Shown here: positions 57,815-64,000 of the stretch, piece after piece
Position numbering within the stretch: position 1 is the first letter of the stretch
Layout: each line of letters starts with the position of its first letter
From: Buttiauxella noackiae ATCC 51607
GTDB lineage: Bacteria > Pseudomonadota > Gammaproteobacteria > Enterobacterales > Enterobacteriaceae
NCBI RefSeq assembly: GCF_001654865.1
Contig: NZ_LXEO01000065.1
Coordinates: forward strand, 95,197-159,196
Direction: 5' to 3'
DNA length: 64,000 nt
The notes under the pieces: model-generated
Databases searched by the model: none
What the model was told of the DNA's origin: nothing
The model's input: the letters and a program-made list of their open reading frames with translations, nothing else
Position numbers and translations under genes: made by a program

Positions 57815-60404
57815 AACTATTATTCCTTTTATAAATGCATGTGTTTCGTATTATCTCTTTTCCATTTACATGACCAATGACTCTATCTTCATCATCCTCT
57901 TCAATAAAGTCACCCCATACTTCCGAGATGGTTTTTTCTAGACGTTCAGTATATTTAATGCTAGAAATTCCCATTTTGCCTAGTATTTCATCTAGAGTTA
58001 TTCCATTGGCATGTGAACGTTGGAGTTGTTTCATTGGAATTAAAATAACATTATTATTAATTATCAATGCCCTCTCAAATTCTGAAGGCATAATGTCATC
58101 ATCTTCTTCATAATCAATTGAACCATTCAAAACTAAAATTTCATCGAGGCTATTCAATAACTCTTTAATTTGGGAAAGAAAACAACGTTCACGACCAATA
58201 TGCCAGATATTTAAATCTTCCTGAGGTATGAGTGCATGTAAACGAACTTGATGCGAGACTGAAAGAAAAGGTTCGGATTTTGTAATGTCTAATGCCCAGT
58301 TTTTCCAGCATTCAACTGGATAATCAGGAATTGCATCATTTCTTTCAGCTTTTTCATTGTTTGATAACGATTTACATATGCCTTGAAAACCGAATAGTTG
58401 GCCAGCTCTAGCCCCTTTGTAAGACACTACCGCAAAAAGTGATTCATACAAGTAATAGTAGTTGTCAGTGATTCTCAAACGGCCGACCACATCTCCTTGA
58501 CATTTTAATGAATATAGTTTTTTATTTTCCTTCTTTTTTTGCAGCCTGGAAATTAATTCTTCATCAGGTATGTCAGTCCAATCATTTGCGGTTATTATTT
58601 TTTTTGTGATGTTGTTGTAGGTTAAGTTGATGTCAATTTCACATGCAGGGAAAATCCATTTTATAAGGTTGGAGAAATCATCAAAAATAGATTTTTGAGG
58701 CTGATTTTCTTTGTTGCCAAAGACTGTTGATGTCTGTGTTAAAATGTTAAGAATATATGGTGATTTTTCTTCTTTTGGAATTGTTAATAATTTTTGTAAA
58801 ACCTCGTCTTTTACTTTGAATGAGATTCTTGTGCCGTGTTTTTTTAATTGTTCGATTTCTTTTGGACGAGAGATAAATGGTCTTTCAGTAAGCCCATTTT
58901 GGAATGTTAGTTTCCAGTGAGTGCTGTGCTCATCTGTTTTAGATTTATAGCGATTAGTTACAATATTAACTTCATTCGATAACATGAAAACCGAATAAAA
59001 TCCTATTCCAAATTGCCCGATTGAACTAAAACCGGTTTGAGCCAATGTTGGGTGTTCGTATCTGACATCATCACTGCACCATAATGATTTTCCGAAATCT
59101 AGAAGTATGTCAGACAGCACATACCTACTCATTCCAAGGCCATTGTCCGTAATGCTTATAATCCAATTGTCATTTTCAATTTTTTCCAAGTTTAAGTTAA
59201 TTGCACCTTCATTGTTTTCAAGGTATCCAAGTTTTCGTGCTGCTATAATTGCATCCAACCCATTTTGAATTAATTCTCTTAATCCAACATCATTGTTTTC
59301 GCCGTATAAGGCCTTGCCTCCAAGGGTTGAAATTAATCTCGGTAAGTTACTGACATGGATTGATATGTCTTCGGGTTCCCATCCTTCAGCCTTAACATAT
59401 TTTGAGAAATTTACTGGAGAGTCTACGGCTAAAACTTTTCTAGCCTCAAATGGTTCCCTGCCTGCTTCGAAGAGATAATTATAAGCATCTTGGAGTTCTT
59501 TGTTTATCATTTTTGCAGTATCAAATGCCAACCACCAAGCATTTCTTTCTTCATTAGAAAATGATGATCCTGATGATATTCTTAATAAATGGTTGTCTAT
59601 TAAGGTTGCCCTTCCTAGTTTATTTTGAAAATGCCAGTGTTCTTTCGATATTCCTTGAGGGGAAAGGTAGTTATACGCATATGTTGGTGCTCGGCGGGAA
59701 TCTATATGTGCAGCATCAGCAGTTCGTAATATGAATGCTATTTTTAATGCATCCACTTCCCATGAGTTAACGTTAAAGAATGCAGGTGCATTTATCTTTC
59801 GTTCTAAAAAAGTCTCATATACTTTCTTAGAACTCCAATGATGGCTTTCAGCTATTTCACCAATTAATTCGCTATAGTAGTTTCTGATTTCTTCGTCAGA
59901 AATTAAGAAATAAAAGCTGTTTGAAGCTTCAGATTTCCATGCGCGTTTTATAAGATTTCTGGCTTGGTTTGCATGCAATTGGCGAACTATTTCAAATAAT
60001 GCTTTTTTCTCATTGTCAGAGCCTTGTTCAGGTTCTTTATTATCAAATCTGAGCGATATTAAATCTTTCCATTCGTTTTTTTCTTTAAGAGCGTTAAACC
60101 CACCTTCATATGCAACGCTTACATGAGCTGCATCATGTAAAAGGAATGCTCCACCTAACACGTAGGCTTCCATGGGGTTTAAATATATTTTATCACCAAT
60201 GATTTGATCTGATACTTCCCATAATGAATCAATATGAGATATATCATGTACAGTTAAACCTGGTAACTCAGTTTCGATATTTTTGACTAAGGCCTCAATC
60301 TTTTTCCTGAAATCAAGGAAACTATTTCTTAATTTCTCGACGCTTTCATCATCTTTGCCTAAGGTTGATTGCCAGAGTTTAGCTTTCTCAAAAGTGTAAG
60401 CCAT
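57813..60404 (-). CDS. HD-domain/Hsp90-like GHKL ATPase, candidate anti-phage protein
   Basis: An 863-residue protein with two recognisable parts. Residues about 50-235 form an HD phosphohydrolase-like domain: His53-Asp54 and His57 in TVHDISHID, His90-Asp91 and His94 in FLLHDAAHVS, and Asp230 in LRTADAAHID. Residues about 360-580 form an Hsp90/HtpG-like ATPase: Glu377 and Asn381 in LRELIQNGLDAI, Asp420 in ITDNGLGMSR, and SIGQFGIGFYSVFML at 461. The C-terminal 280 residues are unassigned. AAGGAA precedes the ATG. Base composition is clearly AT-rich compared with the backbone. It occupies the int-to-cos slot of a P4-like satellite. I infer a defence role; the family name is not certain. Confidence 0.8.
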   Translation of the reverse strand: MAYTFEKAKLWQSTLGKDDESVEKLRNSFLDFRKKIEALVKNIETELPGLTVHDISHIDSLWEVSDQIIGDKIYLNPMEAYVLGGAFLLHDAAHVSVAYEGGFNALKEKNEWKDLISLRFDNKEPEQGSDNEKKALFEIVRQLHANQARNLIKRAWKSEASNSFYFLISDEEIRNYYSELIGEIAESHHWSSKKVYETFLERKINAPAFFNVNSWEVDALKIAFILRTADAAHIDSRRAPTYAYNYLSPQGISKEHWHFQNKLGRATLIDNHLLRISSGSSFSNEERNAWWLAFDTAKMINKELQDAYNYLFEAGREPFEARKVLAVDSPVNFSKYVKAEGWEPEDISIHVSNLPRLISTLGGKALYGENNDVGLRELIQNGLDAIIAARKLGYLENNEGAINLNLEKIENDNWIISITDNGLGMSRYVLSDILLDFGKSLWCSDDVRYEHPTLAQTGFSSIGQFGIGFYSVFMLSNEVNIVTNRYKSKTDEHSTHWKLTFQNGLTERPFISRPKEIEQLKKHGTRISFKVKDEVLQKLLTIPKEEKSPYILNILTQTSTVFGNKENQPQKSIFDDFSNLIKWIFPACEIDINLTYNNITKKIITANDWTDIPDEELISRLQKKKENKKLYSLKCQGDVVGRLRITDNYYYLYESLFAVVSYKGARAGQLFGFQGICKSLSNNEKAERNDAIPDYPVECWKNWALDITKSEPFLSVSHQVRLHALIPQEDLNIWHIGRERCFLSQIKELLNSLDEILVLNGSIDYEEDDDIMPSEFERALIINNNVILIPMKQLQRSHANGITLDEILGKMGISSIKYTERLEKTISEVWGDFIEEDDEDRVIGHVNGKEIIRNTCIYKRNNS

Positions 60405-60832
60405 GAAAGTTCCTTTTATATGAAGTGAATTATTTTTATAAATTACTATCGGCGTGATTTTTCTTCAATACATTCATATGGTTTGAAAGAAATATCTACT
60501 TAGTCACCTCTTGTTGTAGATCTTTGTACTGCTAACCTTACTATAAGTCGTAGCGCGCAATGCTATCCCCGCCACGCCTGCCCGCTTCATGGGTGGGTTT
60601 TAATGCAGGTGCCTGACTATCCCGAAGCCGCGCCAGCTCTGGGGCGGTCAGGTGTAAAAAATACGGGGTTTTGCATGCAAAGCCATGCACAGAAATGCAG
60701 ACAAATAATCAGAAAATTGTGTTTTTTTGCGGGGATGGATGACGTTAAATTACGGAGTTAATACGGGGTTTTTAATGCGATAAAACGCCGCATTTTGCGT
60801 CAGTACAACAAAGCTAAACACGGCGATTTTTA
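60405..60832. other. Satellite intergenic region with cos
   Basis: A 428-base region without genes. It contains the cargo gene promoter, the cos site (60560-60578) and two TACGGGGTTTT repeats (about 60662 and 60761) of unknown role. No psu gene is present between cos and delta, where P4 has it. Confidence 0.6.
60560..60578 (-). other. P2/P4-type cos site
   Basis: On the minus strand GGCGTGGCGGGGATAGCAT differs at few positions from the 19-nt P2 cohesive end as I recall it. Its location beyond the delta genes fits P4. It would let P2 terminase package the satellite DNA. Confidence 0.72.
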
Positions 60833-61099
60833 TTATTCAAGGCGCATGGTGTGGCTTACCGTTTTTTCCGGCACAGGGCGTGTGATGGGCTGCTCTTGTG
60901 CCTTCACAATGCTGTCGGATGGAACAGGTCTGCAAATAAACCGGGTTAACACATGGAACGTTTTAAACGCAAACCCGCATTCAGAATCCCTACAGATGTA
61001 ATAACGTTCAATGGTTTCACTGGATGCCGGTCTTGAGGTTCTGCTGTAGCAAATCCTCTGACAGCGTGGGCATTTGAAGCCCACAGTGGATTTAGCCAT
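60833..61099 (-). CDS. Delta activator, C-terminal half (Ogr-like zinc finger)
   Basis: An 88-residue Ogr/Delta-family zinc-binding activator. FKCPRCQRICYSRTSR and RDSECGF provide four cysteines. It aligns with the second half of P4 Delta, including the terminal RLE. Its ATG overlaps the preceding gene by eight bases. In P4, Delta is one protein with two Ogr-like halves; here each half is a separate ORF. Confidence 0.78.
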   Translation of the reverse strand: MAKSTVGFKCPRCQRICYSRTSRPASSETIERYYICRDSECGFAFKTFHVLTRFICRPVPSDSIVKAQEQPITRPVPEKTVSHTMRLE

Positions 61100-61337
61100 T
61101 TTCACTCTCCCGCTTGGCGTTAATCGCGGTATCACTCTCGTCCGGCGATGAACACAATTGACCAGTTATTCTGGGCTTTTGTATCGAATTAACGGCCATA
61201 AACAAGCTCTCATTCGTTACAAAAGTGGCTGAACAGTAGACGTTCTGACACTGCACTATCATCTCCTTGCTGCCGTCCTCCAGGTATGCGGTTTCCCGCG
61301 TATGCCCGGCGGTGCTGCACAGCGGGCAGCGCATCAT
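61092..61337 (-). CDS. Delta activator, N-terminal half (Ogr-like zinc finger)
   Basis: An 81-residue Ogr/Delta-family protein. CPLCSTAGHTRE and CQNVYCSATF give the C-x2-C and C-x4-C zinc ligands. It matches the first half of P4 Delta, which activates P4 and P2 late promoters. ATG 61337 overlaps the sid stop (TGATG) with GGAGG 6 bases upstream. Confidence 0.78.
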   Translation of the reverse strand: MMRCPLCSTAGHTRETAYLEDGSKEMIVQCQNVYCSATFVTNESLFMAVNSIQKPRITGQLCSSPDESDTAINAKRESENG

Positions 61338-61703
61338 CACAGACCTCCTTTTTCTTTAAGCTGGCTCTCCTTAAGCTTGATTTCGTTAAAAGCAACGTGG
61401 CGTTTCGCTGGTGAGGCCAGTGCCTCATCCATGTATTTGCTCAGCGCAGGCGAAAGGCCGAAAACTGACAGCTCCGGTTCACTGGCCATATCAAAGGCGT
61501 ATTTCGTTACTCGTGGCTCCAGGTAGGCCCGGATCTCCGCATAAACACTTTTATCAATATCGACTTCATACTCGCTGAAACGGCCATTGTGCGTCGTACG
61601 GGCTTGTTCAGCCGACAGCGCCATACGTTTTAATTTTACTGCACGCACGATGCCATCAAGGGCACTGAGTGACTGACTCAGCTCCTTGTCCGCCAGTGCG
61701 ACA
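61337..61703 (-). pseudogene. sid: Truncated sid (capsid size determination)
   Basis: About 120 C-terminal residues of a P4 Sid-like protein. The end (ALASPAKRHVAFNEIKL then LKEKGGL) aligns with the Sid C-terminus as I recall it. P4 Sid has about 244 residues. Upstream of about 61703 the frame continues only as antisense of the helicase, so the 5' half and the Psid promoter are lost. Sid forms the external scaffold making small P4 capsids. Confidence 0.65.
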
Positions 61704-63880
61704 ACCGGAAAAAACACACTGGTTCTTTCTAACATTGCGACCGAATGGGCGAGAGCCGCCCTCGATAAAACAGAGCCACCGGTAGTGATTGCTACCTCAA
61801 CCAACAATCAGGCCGTGACCAATATCATTGAAGCGTTCGGTAAAGATTTTTCCACCGGCACTGGAGTAATGGCCGGGCGTTGGCTGCCTGAGCTGAAAAG
61901 CTACGGCGCTTACTTTCCGTCTTCGGGCCTTAAGGCTGATGCCGCAAAAAAATATCAGACGGATGACTTTTTCAATCGTGTTGAGTCTCTTTAATATGTT
62001 GAGGAGGCGCTGGTCTTCTATATAGAGAAAGCAAGGGCGGCGTTTCCATTGGCAGATTGCAGCTCCCCCGAACGCGTCGTGGATCTTCTGCATGAGTGTT
62101 TAACCAGGCCGTCAGCGCAGCTGAAGCTAATAGAACCAGCATGGGACAGCCTTAACCGCATCCGCCAGGAGCGGAATTCCATTAGCGAAGATCTCGACCA
62201 ATATATTCAGGATAAAAATACGTCACTGCTCGGCTGCGCGAATGAAATCGTATTTTTAACCCAGGTAAAAAGCATTGGCAGCAATACCGTGCGGGTGAGC
62301 CGTTGGTATATGCGTTCTTCTCCTGGATCCCCGCCATTCGCACTAAACGGCACTATCAGATTAACAATTTCCTGGACGAAACGTTTGGCACAAGAATGAT
62401 TCCGTTCCAGGGGACTGCACCGGAAGGCATCGATGCATTTATCGACGGCCTGATTGCGCAAGCAAATAAAGAGCAGGACAGATATGAGCAGCAAATCGAT
62501 CTTGCGCAAGACGTTTCCCAACGCGAAAGAGAGGCTGCCCGTTGTTGGCACGACTTGACCCATTTGCTGGGGCATGCGAGTGAAGAGGAACTGAGCCTGA
62601 CGGGAGCCGACGAGCTTGCCGATATGCAGATCCGCTTCCCCGCATTCCTGTTGGCGACTCATTACTGGGAAGGCGGCTGGTTAATGGATATGGCGGCGAT
62701 TGACAATATATAGAAAGAAAAAGGTCTTAAAGGGGCGAAAACAATTAAGGCTCGCTGGCAACGTAGAATGAAGCTTACTCCATGCGTGGTGATGACCCGT
62801 TACATGCTGCCTCACCATATGGTCATCAGGGAACATATTGGCGGGGCTAAGAAATTTGATGATGGCTATTTATATAACTTCACTGATTTGCTGATTGTCG
62901 ATGAAGCAGGGCAGGTGCTCCCCGAAGTGGCTGCAGCTTCTTTTGCACTAGCGAAGAAAGCGCTAGTGATTGGCGACGCCGAGCAGATTGCACCTATCTG
63001 GAACAGTTTACCCGCCATTGATATAGGCAATATGGTGGAGGAAAACATTCTCCCCGGTGGTACTCAGGAAGAGCTGACGGATGCCTATGCGCTAATGTGT
63101 AAGTCAGGTAAAAGCGCTGCATCGGGCAGCGTTATGAAAATGGCTCAGTTTAGCTCGCGCTATCAGTACGATCCGGACCTTGCCCGTGGGATGTACCTTT
63201 ACGAACACCGTCGCTGCTTTGATAACATCATCGGCTATTGTAATGCGCTCTGCTATCACGGCAAGTTACAGCCAAAGCGGGGAACCGAAAAGGAGACGCT
63301 TCTTCCTGTAATGGGCTATCTACATATAAATGGTCTGGGTCAGCAGGCAAACAGTGGGAGTCGCTATAACGCTTTTGAAGAGGAGACGATAGCGGCCTGG
63401 CTTGCGGCGCACAAAGAACAAATAGAACGTCATTACGACAAGCCACTGCATAAAGTGGTGGGCGTCGTTACGCCATTTTCGGCGCAGGTCAGCGCTATCA
63501 AGATGGCATTGCGTAAGCAGGGTATTAACTGTAGTGGTGATGAAGATTCGCTAACGGTCGGCACAGTGCACTCTCTGCAGGAGGACGCGGAAAGGGCGAT
63601 CGTTATCTTTTCCCCTGTTTATTCCAAACATGAAGATGGCGGGTTTATCGACAGCGACAGCAGTATGCTGAACGTTGCCGTCTCACGCGCCAAAGATAGC
63701 TTCCTGGACTTCGGAGATATGGATCTGTTTGAGATTCAGCCTGGCTTTTCGCCGCGAGGGTTGCTGGCAAAATACCTGTTCTCTTCTGATGGCAATGCTT
63801 TGCAGTTTGAGTTCAAGGAACGCAAAGATTTAAGCGCAACACAAACACAGATTTCAACCCTACACGGTGTGGAGCAGTGA
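61704..63880 (+). pseudogene. Decayed Upf1-like SF1 helicase
   Basis: A broken superfamily 1 helicase. It begins inside motif I (TGKNTLVLS) at the junction with sid, so the start is lost. A TAA at 61992 interrupts one frame that continues open afterwards. Around 62253-62257 (five T) a one-base deletion shifts the frame. A TAG at 62711 interrupts the second frame, which then continues to 63880. Later motifs are intact: motif [15 protein letters not shown], motif [15 protein letters not shown], and motif [15 protein letters not shown]. Upf1-like helicases occur in several defence systems, but this copy cannot give a full protein. Confidence 0.82.
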
Positions 63881-64000
63881 CCCTTGAATGTGAAGCAGTA
63901 TATATGTAGTGCCGTATGAGTTAGGCCGAATCGTCATTTTCTATCCTTTATATAGAAGAAGAGATTCCTTTCGGGGTCTTGAGTGGAAATATCGACACGA
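63881..64000 (+). other. Window end, possible start of a further decayed gene
   Basis: A TTG at 63884 opens 11 codons ending in TGA at 63917. Skipping one base there opens a frame to the window end (ELGRIVIFYPLY...). This could be a frameshifted gene paired with the helicase, but evidence is thin. Confidence 0.2.

Noticed and set aside
61704..61807. N-terminal extension of the sid-like frame
   Set aside because: This part is the exact antisense of the helicase segment LVLSN...STNNQ, so it is not Sid sequence.
62303..62713. Independent small gene
   Set aside because: It is a frame-shifted internal piece of the helicase pseudogene; the frame is open upstream of its apparent start and continues past the TAG.

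Overview
The window is a chromosome segment of an Enterobacteriaceae bacterium. Gene content and order match the E. coli K-12 stretch running from dolP (yraP) through aga, gar, rnpB, cyuPA, yha/yqj, exu/uxa and sstT to alx and ygjR. Protein sequences diverge enough to indicate another genus, perhaps Buttiauxella, Kluyvera or Enterobacter; this was judged by eye and not resolved further. All functional names come from recalled families and visible motifs, without database searches.

Layout. (1) 1-6.5 kb: the end of a catabolic cluster with a DUF4310-type membrane protein, an amidohydrolase, a DgaE-like PLP ammonia-lyase, a KDGP aldolase, an exported lactonase and a PRD/PTS-domain regulator. (2) 6.6-11.2 kb: the core envelope/replication block dolP-diaA-yraN-lpoA, divergent from rsmI, followed by an orphan GNAT-like gene. 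(3) 12-22.4 kb: the N-acetylgalactosamine regulon kbaZ-agaVWEFA and agaS-kbaY with an exported clan GH-D-like glycosidase, controlled by AgaR through several visible operators. (4) 22.4-26 kb: a Fic protein and a divergent MFS exporter/LysR pair. (5) 26-32.7 kb: galactarate/glucarate catabolism garD and garPLRK, then rnpB (RNase P RNA). (6) 32.8-43.8 kb: an AAA ATPase, the cysteine genes cyuP-cyuA, yhaL/K/J/H, and yqjG/F/K/E/D/C-mzrA-yqjA. (7) 44-50 kb: the hexuronate regulon exuR, exuT, uxaC, uxaA. (8) 50-54.3 kb: ygjV, sstT, alx with its pH/Mn-sensing leader RNA, ygjR.

(9) 54.4-64 kb is accessory. A translationally coupled HNH nuclease/methyltransferase pair precedes tRNA-Leu(CAA). That tRNA is the attachment site of a P4-like phage satellite: integrase, then one large AT-rich cargo gene, then a P2/P4-type cos site, then a delta activator split into two small genes, then a truncated sid. 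The satellite is broken inside sid, where it joins a decayed Upf1-like SF1 helicase pseudogene carrying two nonsense codons and one frameshift.

The best candidate for an undescribed system is the 863-residue cargo protein at 57813-60404. It fuses an HD phosphohydrolase-like domain to an Hsp90/HtpG-like GHKL ATPase and sits in the int-to-cos slot where P4-family satellites typically carry anti-phage genes. The HNH/methyltransferase pair is a second, weaker candidate.
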